Source: Burkholderiaceae bacterium (GTDB taxonomy: Bacteria; Pseudomonadota; Gammaproteobacteria; Burkholderiales; Burkholderiaceae_E). From it: a stretch of 64,000 bases of DNA. The stretch covers positions 1 through 64,000 of the forward strand of contig OMIE01000066.1 of the NCBI GenBank assembly GCA_900299025.1, given 5' to 3'. The notes beneath the pieces are model-generated. The model was given only the letters and a program-made list of their open reading frames with translations, ran no database searches and was not told the DNA's origin. The stretch's first letter is position 1. Every line of letters begins with the position of its first letter. Below, in pieces: positions 18,140-26,809 of this stretch. Made by a program: the position numbers and the translations under genes.

Positions 18140-20485
18140 TCAGGGCAACAGGGAGTTACCCGCAGCTTTGGGTGTGATCTCGCCCAGGCGTTTTTTAAGC
18201 GACTGCGACCCCTGCTTTTGAATGGCCGCATAGTAGACCGCATTGGATAAGACCTTTTTTACATAATCACGCGTTTCAGTAAATGGAATGATTTCTGCAA
18301 AGATCGCACCTTCAATAGGCCCTGGCAAGCTAGCGCGCCAAGCGCGGGGTCGATTCGGGCCAGCGTTATAGGCAGCTGAAGCCATTGCTTGGGAACCGTC
18401 AAGATCATCAAAAACAGATCGTAAGTAAAACGTTCCAAAGCGAATATTGGTTTTCATATCATGCAAGTCTTCGGTCTTGAAGTCGCCATGCCCAAGCTTT
18501 TTGGCGATCCAGCGACCGGTTGTAGGCATGATTTGCATCAGTCCTTGAGCGCCAACACTTGACTTGGCATCAAGCAAAAAACGCGACTCCTGACGGATCA
18601 AGCCATAAGCCCAGGCTGAATCGAGGCCAACCCGATTGGCCGAAGCTTCCAAGTCTTCACGAAACGGCATGATGAAGCGCAAGTGAAAATCATGCTCGAG
18701 CTTCGTCCGATCAGCAGTATTGACGCAGCGATCAAGCACAAGCCTCCTGCAGGCGAGTTCGGCTGCAGCAAGCAGCTCGCGATCTGACATCGTTTTGGTA
18801 CTTACCCACCATTCGCGATGCGCCTCGGCCCGAAGTCCTAGCTGATAAAGCTTGAAAGCACGTTGAACGCCAGCGAGGGCCGCGACCGCTCGAAGCTCAT
18901 CTTTTGTTGGCGCGGCCGCACGAGGAGGGAGCTCAATGCTTAGTCCGAGTTCCTCAAGCGAAAGTTGGCCGTAAAAGTGAAACTGCCCTGCAAGTTCCTT
19001 GAAAAGTGTTTGTGCGGCCTGTTCATCCCCCGCCTGCCGATAAGCCCTTGCGCGCCAGTACTGCCAAGTAGGGTCAGCTTGGCCGCGCGGAGACATCCAG
19101 GCGATGATTTGCTGCAAGCTATCCCAGTCCTGCGCACGCAAGCTGCTTCGAGCCATGATGGCGAGCGATTCATCACTTCCAAGCACACCCTGCTCGATCG
19201 CACTTGCACCCATGGCCTGGCTCTCGCGCAAGGCATCACGCGTAACTTCGATCGCCTGCGCTTGCATGCGTAGCATGCTCATGCTTGCGATTTGTGCCGT
19301 GATAAAACTACGAACGCTCACCGGCCAGGACTTTTGTTCATTCTGGCGCCAACGGCGGTAGGCTTCGATGCTGTCTTGCCGAGCAAATCGTGTCCAAGCG
19401 ATTTGTCCGATGGCCGGGTTACTGCTTCGTAAAGCCTTCTCGGGTTGATCAAGCGCCCGCTCAACCTCGCTCGAGGGCAGCCCAAGGTGGCTAGCCGCCC
19501 AGCGAATCGCGGCGGCTTGATTGGTCTCAAGTGCTAAGCGCAGGCGATGCTGCAAGGCTGACTGGTCGATTTGGCCTTGCTGCTTTAATTCGCTAAACAA
19601 ACGGCCGCAAGCAGCACCAAGTGGACGTGGGGCAAAGAGCAACTGCTTGGACTGCGATGCGATAAGCATGAGTGTTTCTTGTTCGCCTGAGGCAAGCTTC
19701 AATCTGGCGAAATGGAAAAGGCATTGCAAAGGGGCCTCGTCCTGAAAAATCAGCTTCGGATACTCCAATTGAAGTTGAGCCCAGGATTCTCGATCGGCAA
19801 GCCATTCGATATAGGTTTTGCGCAATTGTTCGCCAAGACTTTCGCCATCGTGCCGTGCAAGAAAACGTAAGACCTCGCGTTGCAAGGCGTCAGCGTTCGC
19901 CTCAGCGATCGGTCGTTGAGATAACTTCAGCCGAAGCGTCCAATGCTGTACGTAGGGATAAAGCGGATGTTCTTTGAGTGGTGCTTGATCACTCTGGCTG
20001 AAGATGCGCTGAAACTCCACTTGGTCGTTGCGTAAAAAGGCTTCACGCAACTGAATCAAGCGATCATCGCCATCGTGCTGGCCGGTCTGAGCCACGGTGA
20101 TGGTGTTGCTTTGGGAGGCTGCGACGGTCACCCCGCTAACAAGACTAAGACCTAGCAAGGCTGCCGGGATGACGGGCCGAATGCTTGGCCTTTCCGTCTT
20201 TTTGATTTCCAGTGTCTGCGGTTTAGGTTGAGGCTTTGCTGGGGATGCATTTTTGGCCTTTGTCTTTTGGGCCTTCGGCTTTTGGGGGGCCGTGCTCGCC
20301 TTTGTTGCGGTAGATTTTGGAGCGCTCTTTAGCTTTTGCGTCGTCTCGGTTTTTTCGGCGATCGCTAGTTGAGGCTGCACCACAAGCCCTATGGCAAGGG
20401 CAAATGCCAAGGACAACCTGATAGCGAGCGAATGAGCCCGATTAAAGTAGCGAGGGATTGATAAGATTTTTTTATGCGGAAGCAT
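18140..20485 (-). CDS. slt: Soluble-type lytic murein transglycosylase (SLT family)
   Basis: A 781-residue periplasmic enzyme expected to cleave peptidoglycan glycan strands with formation of 1,6-anhydro ends. A signal peptide covers residues 1-43 (hydrophobic core, probable cleavage after AIA). It is followed by a low-complexity Lys/Ala/Pro linker (44-100) and an unusual second hydrophobic stretch (104-123). A long alpha-superhelical region comes next, and then the C-terminal SLT domain with catalytic E633 in GLIRQESRF, plus GLMQIMPTTGRWIAKKLG and AYNAGPNRPRAWR. The length exceeds the ~640 residues of E. coli Slt70 mainly through the N-terminal linker. First gene of the slt-SDR-cca-flavoprotein unit. 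Confidence 0.93.
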   Translation of the reverse strand: MLPHKKILSIPRYFNRAHSLAIRLSLAFALAIGLVVQPQLAIAEKTETTQKLKSAPKSTATKASTAPQKPKAQKTKAKNASPAKPQPKPQTLEIKKTERPSIRPVIPAALLGLSLVSGVTVAASQSNTITVAQTGQHDGDDRLIQLREAFLRNDQVEFQRIFSQSDQAPLKEHPLYPYVQHWTLRLKLSQRPIAEANADALQREVLRFLARHDGESLGEQLRKTYIEWLADRESWAQLQLEYPKLIFQDEAPLQCLFHFARLKLASGEQETLMLIASQSKQLLFAPRPLGAACGRLFSELKQQGQIDQSALQHRLRLALETNQAAAIRWAASHLGLPSSEVERALDQPEKALRSSNPAIGQIAWTRFARQDSIEAYRRWRQNEQKSWPVSVRSFITAQIASMSMLRMQAQAIEVTRDALRESQAMGASAIEQGVLGSDESLAIMARSSLRAQDWDSLQQIIAWMSPRGQADPTWQYWRARAYRQAGDEQAAQTLFKELAGQFHFYGQLSLEELGLSIELPPRAAAPTKDELRAVAALAGVQRAFKLYQLGLRAEAHREWWVSTKTMSDRELLAAAELACRRLVLDRCVNTADRTKLEHDFHLRFIMPFREDLEASANRVGLDSAWAYGLIRQESRFLLDAKSSVGAQGLMQIMPTTGRWIAKKLGHGDFKTEDLHDMKTNIRFGTFYLRSVFDDLDGSQAMASAAYNAGPNRPRAWRASLPGPIEGAIFAEIIPFTETRDYVKKVLSNAVYYAAIQKQGSQSLKKRLGEITPKAAGNSLLP

Positions 20486-20534
20486 GGGCAGTCGTTAAAA
20501 AAGCACAAACTTGGGTCAAAGGCAAAGGCAGTCG

Positions 20535-21176
20535 ATGGCGAAATCAGACACCCCAACAGCAAGATCCACAGCACCTATCGATAAAAGCCAAGGCGATCAT
20601 CGTAAGGCTTTACGAGCAACATGCTTGGCGCGGCGCAATACCATCGATCCTGAACTAAAGCGGCAATATGATGCAGCGATTATCGCTCGCCTCATCGATT
20701 GGCTTGATAAACACCCTCCAGCAAAGCAAAGCGATGCACAGCTTGCCCTGTGGTGGCCCATCGGTAGCGAGCCCGATTGGCGATCGTTTGCAGGCCAACT
20801 TCGCAGGTTGGAATGGCAATTGGCTCTTCCTTGTGTCACTGGAAAAAATCTGCCACTAAGTTTTGCGCGCTATGACGAAGACACAGTACTTCGTCATGCG
20901 GGCCTAGGTATTTTCGAGCCTGCGCAAGTGCAAAGGATTCAACCCTGGATCATCGCTGCGCCATGTGTGGGTTTTTTTAACAACTATCGCTTGGGCTATG
21001 GGGGCGGCTATTACGATCGAAGTCTGGCGCTACTCGATGAAGAGGCGCGCAAACGCACGATTGCAGTCGCTTACAGCGCTTGCGAAGTTGTCTTTGAGCC
21101 TGAGGCTCACGATATAGCTTTTGCTACGTTAATTACCGAAAGCCCTAGGATAAGCGACCAAGGCCGAGTGCTTTAA
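20535..21176 (+). CDS. 5-formyltetrahydrofolate cyclo-ligase
   Basis: A 213-residue enzyme that converts 5-formyl-THF to 5,10-methenyl-THF with ATP. The N-terminal K-A-L-R-x-x-C-L-A-R-R segment and the C-terminal P-loop-like motif RLGYGGGYYDRSLA are diagnostic. ATG 20535 is chosen because a purine-rich AAAGGCAG run precedes it; a TTG eight codons earlier is possible. It is divergent from the transglycosylase gene. Its last 32 bases overlap the convergent metF gene, another enzyme of folate one-carbon metabolism. Confidence 0.93.
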   Translation: MAKSDTPTARSTAPIDKSQGDHRKALRATCLARRNTIDPELKRQYDAAIIARLIDWLDKHPPAKQSDAQLALWWPIGSEPDWRSFAGQLRRLEWQLALPCVTGKNLPLSFARYDEDTVLRHAGLGIFEPAQVQRIQPWIIAAPCVGFFNNYRLGYGGGYYDRSLALLDEEARKRTIAVAYSACEVVFEPEAHDIAFATLITESPRISDQGRVL

Positions 21177-21984
21177 GAATCCCAAGGCTGGCTTGATCTT
21201 GGTTGAGGGTGTAGAAGTGGAGTCCTGGTACTGATTCTTTTAACAATCGCTCACACATCCTGACGAGTACTTCGTGGCCGAAGTCCCGAATCGAAACCCG
21301 ATCATCGCCATAGCTGGCAAGCTTTAAACGGATCCAACGCGGGATTTCGGCACCACAACCTTCAGAAAATCGCATCAACTGGGTGTAATTGGTGATTGGC
21401 ATAATGCCTGGAACGATATCCATATCGACGCCTTCGGCTCGTACCATATCGCGAAAGTGGAGATAAGCTTCGGCGTTATAAAAATATTGAGTAATGGCTG
21501 AGTGCGCACCGCGCTTAACTTTGCGGATAAAAGCCTTAAGGTCCGCCTGTGGGGAGCTCGCTTGAGGGTGCATTTCAGGGTAGGCAGCCACTTCAAGATG
21601 AAATTGTTCGCCATGTCGCTGACGAATGAAATCGACGAGATCTTCTGCAAAGCGGAACTCACCACCTTGCACCATGCCCGATGGCAAATCACCACGCAGA
21701 GCAACGATACGCCGAATCCCAAGCGAACTGTAATGGTCAAGCAGTTCGGCAAGCTGGCTGCGGCTTTGACCGATACAAGATAAATGCGGTGCCACCTCAA
21801 TCGTTTCGCGGGTCATTTGCTCAACGAGCGCGAGTGTTTTGTCGCGGGTTGCACCGCCTGCACCGTAGGTCACGCTAAAAAATTGTGGTTTAAGCTTAGC
21901 AAGCTCGCCACGGACGAGTTCTAGCTTCTCGACTCCGGCATCGGTATTGGGGGGAAAAAATTCAAAACTAAGCGCCACGCTCAT
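21145..21984 (-). CDS. metF: 5,10-methylenetetrahydrofolate reductase
   Basis: A 279-residue FAD enzyme making 5-methyl-THF for methionine synthesis. Family signatures are SFEFFPPNTD at residues 6-15 (with the catalytic Glu), FFSVTYGAGGATRD, IVALRGDLP and GIMPITNYTQLMRFSE. Length and start (GGAG six bases before ATG 21984) are standard. It overlaps tlyA upstream by 4 bases (ATGA) and is the last gene of the riboswitch-controlled ahcY-tlyA-metF unit. The 3' end overlaps the cyclo-ligase gene on the other strand. Confidence 0.97.
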   Translation of the reverse strand: MSVALSFEFFPPNTDAGVEKLELVRGELAKLKPQFFSVTYGAGGATRDKTLALVEQMTRETIEVAPHLSCIGQSRSQLAELLDHYSSLGIRRIVALRGDLPSGMVQGGEFRFAEDLVDFIRQRHGEQFHLEVAAYPEMHPQASSPQADLKAFIRKVKRGAHSAITQYFYNAEAYLHFRDMVRAEGVDMDIVPGIMPITNYTQLMRFSEGCGAEIPRWIRLKLASYGDDRVSIRDFGHEVLVRMCERLLKESVPGLHFYTLNQDQASLGILKALGLGRLS

Positions 21985-22931
21985 GGGTCGCTCCGAGGCT
22001 GAGGAATGTTCTTCATGGGCCGCTGTGAATTGCTTGGTGTTGTTGGCGGCGCTTGTATGGGACGGTTGCGTCTTGCGAGCAAAAAATACTCTTGGTTGCC
22101 GGATGTACCAGGAAGTACGCTTGCCAGTACGTCCCTGTTGACATCAAAGTCCAAACCCATGTTCTTAAACGGTGCGACCAAGTCCTCAAGCATGGCTTGA
22201 AGTTTGGTGCTCTCGTGGACCAAACCGTCTTTGAACCAACGCTTACGTAAAACCGGGTCGGCACCAAGCTCAAACTGTGGCTTGATCAGTGCAATACAGC
22301 ATCCGCCCGGACGAATACATTGAATCGCCTGGGGCATCACATAAGATAAAGCGATAAAAGATACATCGATTACCACGCCGTGTGCACCCGCCTTTGGCCA
22401 TTGGTCATCAAAGCTCGACAAATCGGCAAGCTGCATCTGCATATCGAGTTGCTCATCGCGATCGATGATTCGTAGCGTCTGCATATGGGACTGCTCAATA
22501 GGATCAATGCGTCGGGTGACAGGCCAGGGGGTACGAAGATTGCAAGCTTCCACGCAACAAACTCGGGAGTCCTCACGCAGCTTCGTGCCTAATTGCTTGT
22601 GCCCCACATCAAAGCCCAACACGCGCTCAGCACCTTGTCTGAGCAAACAATCGGTAAAACCCCCAGTGCTCTGACCAAAGTCGACCCAATAGCCTTGGGC
22701 GTTGAGCTCAGGCCTGGCTCGAAAAACACCCGCAAGCTTGGCGCCGGCACGCGAGACGAATTCGGTTTCCGGCGATGGCGAAAGTTCAATCGAGGATTGC
22801 TCAAACACCTCAACAGAGGCCTTGGTCGCCGGCTTGCCATCGACCGAGACGGCGCCGGCTTGAATCAGTCGCGACGCCGCTGAGCGTGATGCAACCAGGC
22901 CTCGTTGCTGCAAGGCCTGGTCAAGTCGCAT
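21981..22931 (-). CDS. tlyA: TlyA family rRNA (cytidine-2'-O)-methyltransferase
   Basis: A 316-residue protein with an N-terminal S4 RNA-binding domain (MRLDQALQQRGLVASRSAA, ending at about residue 65) and an FtsJ-like methyltransferase domain. The SAM motif reads VDFGQSTGGFTDCLL; the family usually has D-x-G-A-S-T-G-G-F-T-D. Later motifs are GVVIDVSFIALSYVMPQ and ALIKPQFELG with the catalytic lysine. TlyA proteins 2'-O-methylate rRNA, and some have been called hemolysins. It sits between ahcY (42-base gap) and metF (4-base overlap), so a SAM-consuming enzyme is co-expressed with SAH recycling. Confidence 0.93.
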   Translation of the reverse strand: MRLDQALQQRGLVASRSAASRLIQAGAVSVDGKPATKASVEVFEQSSIELSPSPETEFVSRAGAKLAGVFRARPELNAQGYWVDFGQSTGGFTDCLLRQGAERVLGFDVGHKQLGTKLREDSRVCCVEACNLRTPWPVTRRIDPIEQSHMQTLRIIDRDEQLDMQMQLADLSSFDDQWPKAGAHGVVIDVSFIALSYVMPQAIQCIRPGGCCIALIKPQFELGADPVLRKRWFKDGLVHESTKLQAMLEDLVAPFKNMGLDFDVNRDVLASVLPGTSGNQEYFLLARRNRPIQAPPTTPSNSQRPMKNIPQPRSDP

Positions 22932-22973
22932 CGATACCTCTCGAGTCCCAAGGGCTTTTTAGACGCTATAAGC

Positions 22974-24431
22974 TTAGTATCGATAAGTCTCTGGCTTATA
23001 AGGTCCCTGCGCGTCAACACCAATGTAGCTTGCCTGATCTGCGGTCAGCTCGGTAAGTTTCGCGCCGAGCTTTTTAAGCTGCAAGCGGGCGACCTTTTCA
23101 TCCAGATGTTTGGGCAGCACATAAACCTTGCCAGTTTCATAGCGGTCTTTAGACTGGAACAGTTCGATTTGAGCAATCACTTGATTAGCAAATGAGGAGC
23201 TCATCACATACGAGGGATGTCCAGTGCCGCAACCAAGGTTAACCAATCGACCCTCGGCCAACAAAATGATGCGTTTGCCATCGGGGAAAATCACATGGTC
23301 GACCTGTGGTTTGATATTTTCCCAGCGGCATTCTTTAAGACCAGCGACATCGATTTCGTTATCGAAGTGACCGATGTTGCAAACAATGGCCTGATCCTTC
23401 ATACGAGCCATATGCTCGCGAGTAATAACATCCTTGTTACCGGTTGCAGTGACAAAAATATCGGCTTGATCGCAGGCATCGTCCATGGTTACGATTCGAT
23501 AACCTTCCATGGCTGCTTGCAAAGCACAAATTGGATCGATTTCAGTGATCCAAACCTGCGCTGACAAAGCACGCAAGGCCTGAGCCGAACCTTTGCCCAC
23601 GTCGCCATAGCCTGCAACCACCGCGACTTTGCCAGCGATCATGACATCGGTAGCGCGCTTGATCCCATCGACCAAGGACTCGCGACAGCCATATAAATTA
23701 TCGAACTTGCTCTTGGTCACTGAGTCATTGACATTGATGGCCCGGAAAGCAAGCTCGCCGCGCTCTGCCATTTGATAAAGACGCTTCACGCCGGTGGTTG
23801 TCTCTTCGGTTACACCAATCACAGCGCTCAGATGTCGCTGATAAAAACCTGGGTCCTTAGCCAATGTCGACTTGATCGAAGCAAAAAGAGCGGCCTCTTC
23901 TTCGCTGCCTGGATGTTCGAGAAGGCTCTTATCGCTTGCTGCTTTGGCGCCAAGATGTAGTAGTAAGGTAGCGTCGCCGCCGTCATCCAAAATCATGTTG
24001 GTACTGCCGCCGTCGGCCCATTCGAAAATTCGATGGGTGTAGTCCCAGTATTCCGCCAAGGTCTCGCCCTTGTGGGCAAACACAGGAATCCTTGCCGCAG
24101 CAATCGCAGCCGCTGCATGGTCCTGGGTGGAAAAAATATTGCAAGAAGCCCAACGAACTTCCGCACCCAAGGCAACCAAGGTCTCAATGAGAACTGCTGT
24201 CTGAATCGTCATGTGAAGCGATCCAGTGATTCTTGCGCCCTTTAAGGGTTTAGAAGCGGCAAACTCATCGCGAATCGCCATAAGACCAGGCATTTCGGTC
24301 TCCGCAATGCGAATCTCTTTCCGGCCCCATTCGGCCAATGACAGGTCAGCAACAACGAAATCAGTAAATGATCCGATGGCTGGATGTTTGATGGCGGGGT
24401 GAGGAATAACTTGACTGGCTACAGCGCTCAT
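22974..24431 (-). CDS. ahcY: Adenosylhomocysteinase (SAH hydrolase)
   Basis: A 485-residue NAD-dependent enzyme that splits S-adenosylhomocysteine to adenosine and homocysteine, removing the product inhibitor of methyltransferases. Diagnostic runs are [19 protein letters not shown], the catalytic [13 protein letters not shown], the NAD-binding [16 protein letters not shown], and the C-terminus ending in KPETYRY. The ~40-residue insertion in the catalytic domain typical of many bacterial forms is present, explaining the length. A strong AGGAGG precedes the ATG. An SAH riboswitch occupies the leader, and the cell would therefore raise ahcY expression when SAH accumulates. Confidence 0.98.
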   Translation of the reverse strand: MSAVASQVIPHPAIKHPAIGSFTDFVVADLSLAEWGRKEIRIAETEMPGLMAIRDEFAASKPLKGARITGSLHMTIQTAVLIETLVALGAEVRWASCNIFSTQDHAAAAIAAARIPVFAHKGETLAEYWDYTHRIFEWADGGSTNMILDDGGDATLLLHLGAKAASDKSLLEHPGSEEEAALFASIKSTLAKDPGFYQRHLSAVIGVTEETTTGVKRLYQMAERGELAFRAINVNDSVTKSKFDNLYGCRESLVDGIKRATDVMIAGKVAVVAGYGDVGKGSAQALRALSAQVWITEIDPICALQAAMEGYRIVTMDDACDQADIFVTATGNKDVITREHMARMKDQAIVCNIGHFDNEIDVAGLKECRWENIKPQVDHVIFPDGKRIILLAEGRLVNLGCGTGHPSYVMSSSFANQVIAQIELFQSKDRYETGKVYVLPKHLDEKVARLQLKKLGAKLTELTADQASYIGVDAQGPYKPETYRY

Positions 24432-24460
24432 GCTGCGCCCTCCTTTTCAAAAAACAAAGT

Positions 24461-24553
24461 GGGCGAGCGCCGTTGCAAAGTCACCCAAACTGAGCAACCT
24501 GCCCGAGCCTGGGGGTGTCAACTGATGGACACACCTCGCAACGCTCCTCGGGC
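24461..24553 (-). ncRNA. S-adenosylhomocysteine (SAH) riboswitch in the ahcY leader
   Basis: Read on the minus strand, the leader contains the conserved blocks CGAGGAGCGTTGC (from 24550), AGGCTCGGGC (24510-24501) and GCAACGGCGCTCGCCC (ending at 24461). These are the hallmark sequences of the SAH riboswitch. Stem P1 is perfect: GCCCGAG (24553-24547) with CTCGGGC (24507-24501). The 5' GAGCGTTGC block can pair with the 3' GCAAC/GCGCTC block, as in the known pseudoknot. The start of ahcY lies about 30 bases downstream with its AGGAGG exposed after the aptamer. Such riboswitches turn on ahcY when SAH is bound. Confidence 0.93.
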
Positions 24554-24571
24554 ATTCATATCGAGCCGGGA

Positions 24572-24577
24572 ATTGTA
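24572..24577 (-). promoter_or_regulatory. Probable -10 box of the ahcY operon
   Basis: TACAAT on the minus strand, placed so that transcription would start around 24564, about ten bases before the first stem of the SAH riboswitch. No good -35 is visible at 17 bases. Called by position and sequence only. Confidence 0.5.
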
Positions 24578-24591
24578 GCGCGATTCGGAAT

Positions 24592-24635
24592 CAACCGATC
24601 GATAAACCCCAGGCCTGAGGGTTTATCGATGGTTG
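24592..24635. repeat. Long inverted repeat between metK and ahcY
   Basis: Arms ATCGATAAACCC (24598-24609) and GGGTTTATCGAT (24619-24630) are perfect 12-bp complements around a 9-base centre. CAACC/GGTTG extends the stem outward across one bulged base. It lies about 33 bases beyond the metK stop and just upstream of the ahcY promoter. No T-run follows on either strand, so it is either an atypical metK terminator or an operator-like site. Confidence 0.75.
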
Positions 24636-24668
24636 GCTTGGTTCTTAAAGGTCTTGTTGATCCAAGGC

Positions 24669-25835
24669 TTAAAGGCCCGCGTCGGCGCGAAGCGCTTGAG
24701 CTTTATCGGTCTTTTCCCAACTGAACTCGGGCTCGTCACGGCCAAAGTGACCATACGCAGCCGTTTTTTGATAGATAGGTCGAAGAAGGTCAAGCATTTG
24801 CACAATACCCTTGGGCCTTAGGTCGAAATGTTTGGCAATAAGCGCCTCAAGGCGCTCGTCGCTAATTTTTCCGGTTCCAAAAGTGGTCACCATGATCGAT
24901 GTGGGCTGTGCCACACCGATGGCATAGCTGACCTGAATCTGGCAGCGGCTCGCAAGGCCAGCGGCGACAACGTTCTTAGCAACATAACGGGCGGCATAGG
25001 CAGCCGAACGATCGACTTTTGAAGGATCTTTGCCTGAAAATGCACCGCCGCCATGGGGCGCCGCGCCCCCGTACGTGTCAACAATGATTTTTCGCCCAGT
25101 TAGACCGCAGTCGCCCTGAGGGCCACCGACAACAAAGCGTCCTGTCGGGTTGACCAAATACTTCACCTCGCCTTGCAGCAATGCTTTGGGAAGGACCGGT
25201 TTGATAATTTCCTCGATCACTGCTTCACGCAATTGGTCGTAGGCTATATCGGGGGCGTGCTGCGTGGATAAGACCACGGTGTCAACACTATGCGGCTTAT
25301 CATCGACGTAGCGCAGGGTAACCTGGCTTTTTGCATCGGGCCTGAGCCAGGGTAGACGACCATCTCGTCGTAGCTGAGCCTGCCTTTCGACAAGGCGATG
25401 CGCGTAATGAATGGCTGCGGGCATCAAAACCGGTGTCTCGTCGCAGGCATAACCAAACATAAGCCCTTGATCGCCGGCACCTTGTTCAAGATCAAGCCCG
25501 CGTCCCTCATCGACCCCTTGCGCGATGTCCTGGCTTTGCTTGTCGTAGGCCACCAACACTGCGCAACCCTTGTAATCGATGCCGTACTCGGTGTTGTCGT
25601 AGCCAATCCTTTTGATGGTGTCGCGTGCAACCTGGATGTAGTCAACATTGGCGCCCGTGGTGATCTCGCCGGCAAGCACGACCAAGCCGGTGTTGCACAA
25701 GGTCTCCGCTGCTACCCGCGAGCGTGGATCCTGTGCAAAAATCGCATCAAGAATTGCATCTGAAATCTGATCCGACACTTTGTCGGGATGACCCTCGGAG
25801 ACCGATTCCGAGGTAAAAAAATAACTTTTGCTCAT
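24669..25835 (-). CDS. metK: S-adenosylmethionine synthetase
   Basis: A 388-residue enzyme that makes SAM from methionine and ATP. Signature segments are [20 protein letters not shown] near the N-terminus, [12 protein letters not shown] (ATP-binding), the glycine-rich [20 protein letters not shown], and the C-terminal [15 protein letters not shown]. Length is standard. GGAGG lies upstream of the ATG at 25835. A leader of about 100 bases separates the start from the best promoter-like -10, which could host regulation. It is divergent from the lipid A acyltransferase gene and reads toward ahcY on the same strand. Confidence 0.98.
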   Translation of the reverse strand: MSKSYFFTSESVSEGHPDKVSDQISDAILDAIFAQDPRSRVAAETLCNTGLVVLAGEITTGANVDYIQVARDTIKRIGYDNTEYGIDYKGCAVLVAYDKQSQDIAQGVDEGRGLDLEQGAGDQGLMFGYACDETPVLMPAAIHYAHRLVERQAQLRRDGRLPWLRPDAKSQVTLRYVDDKPHSVDTVVLSTQHAPDIAYDQLREAVIEEIIKPVLPKALLQGEVKYLVNPTGRFVVGGPQGDCGLTGRKIIVDTYGGAAPHGGGAFSGKDPSKVDRSAAYAARYVAKNVVAAGLASRCQIQVSYAIGVAQPTSIMVTTFGTGKISDERLEALIAKHFDLRPKGIVQMLDLLRPIYQKTAAYGHFGRDEPEFSWEKTDKAQALRADAGL

Positions 25836-25939
25836 GCCATTGCCTCCAGGTTGTTGGGCGTAGCCACCTTCCCTTTGAAGCGGCGACGCTTTAGCGGTAT
25901 TTGTGTGCCCCGCAAGTTGTCATTAACTCGGCAAGTGCG

Positions 25940-25945
25940 ATTATA
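25940..25945 (-). promoter_or_regulatory. Probable -10 box of metK
   Basis: A perfect TATAAT on the minus strand in the divergent metK/lpxL region. Its transcript would carry a leader of roughly 100 bases before metK. No strong -35 is seen at the canonical spacing. Confidence 0.45.
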
Positions 25946-25964
25946 GCGCTTATCGGTAAATACC

Positions 25965-26798
25965 ATGCTACGTTTATTGTTCCAATGCTTATCGCTATGG
26001 CCCTTGCAAATGCTTTGGGCGCTCGGTGCCTTGATCGGTCGATTGGCTTGGGTCGTCTCCAAATCTTATCGGCAAAAGTCGCTCAAACATTTGTCGATTG
26101 CGGGCTATGACGTTACAGGTTTTATGCCGGATCGGGTCCGCGCCCATACAGGTCGCCTTGTTGCCGAATTACCCGCCTTGTGGTTTTGGCCAGACGAACG
26201 CTTATTTGCCCATTGTGAAAGCCCCAGCCAAACGGTGCTGACGCAGGCCATCGCATCGGCCCGACTCGAACAACGTGGTTTGCTTGTGATGACGCCGCAC
26301 CTCGGAAGCTTTGAAGTCATCCCCCGCTATATCGCCCAACACCTTCCCATGACAGTGCTATTTAAACCTGCCAAAAGCCAAGCGCTCGATCGACTTTTGC
26401 GCGAGGCTCGTAACCGAGGAGTGGTGAGGTCGGTTCCTGCCGATTTGAGTGGCGTTCGCGCCTTGTTGCGTTGCCTCAAACGTGGCGAGGCCGTGGGTAT
26501 GCTGCCCGATCAAGTCCCTGGAAACGGTGACGGCATCCTTGCCCCTTTTTTTGGACAGCAGGCATGGACGATGACGCTGCCTCAGGGCTTGATCGAACGC
26601 GTCAAGCCGATTGTTCTTTTTGCGATAGCGGAGCGTCGTTTGGCAATCAAGCCATTGGATCGCGGCAGTTGGTATATTCATTTTGAAATTTACAACGGTG
26701 AGTCTTCGCCTGCCGCGATCAACGCCGCGATGGAGCGCTTGATTAGGCGTTTTCCCGAGCAATATCTTTGGAGTTATAATCGTTATAAAGATGTATAA
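25965..26798 (+). CDS. LpxL-family lysophospholipid / lipid A acyltransferase (first copy)
   Basis: A 277-residue inner-membrane acyltransferase of the HtrB/LpxL family, which adds secondary acyl chains to Kdo2-lipid IV-A. An N-terminal hydrophobic segment (about 1-30) precedes the catalytic H-x4-E motif in MTPHLGSFEVIPRY. GEAVGMLPDQVPGNGDG and the C-terminal FPEQYLWSYNRYK are family-typical. It is slightly shorter than E. coli LpxL (306). A second homologue follows 11 bases downstream, so the pair probably acts sequentially; which acyl chain each adds cannot be told. Confidence 0.9.
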   Translation: MLRLLFQCLSLWPLQMLWALGALIGRLAWVVSKSYRQKSLKHLSIAGYDVTGFMPDRVRAHTGRLVAELPALWFWPDERLFAHCESPSQTVLTQAIASARLEQRGLLVMTPHLGSFEVIPRYIAQHLPMTVLFKPAKSQALDRLLREARNRGVVRSVPADLSGVRALLRCLKRGEAVGMLPDQVPGNGDGILAPFFGQQAWTMTLPQGLIERVKPIVLFAIAERRLAIKPLDRGSWYIHFEIYNGESSPAAINAAMERLIRRFPEQYLWSYNRYKDV

Positions 26799-26809
26799 GT
26801 GTTAATGAC

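Noticed and set aside
25836-25940. metK leader as a known SAM or cobalamin riboswitch
   Set aside because: A GGGAAGGTGG run superficially recalls cobalamin riboswitches, but the other conserved blocks are missing, and no SAM-class consensus is met. Left as an unassigned leader.
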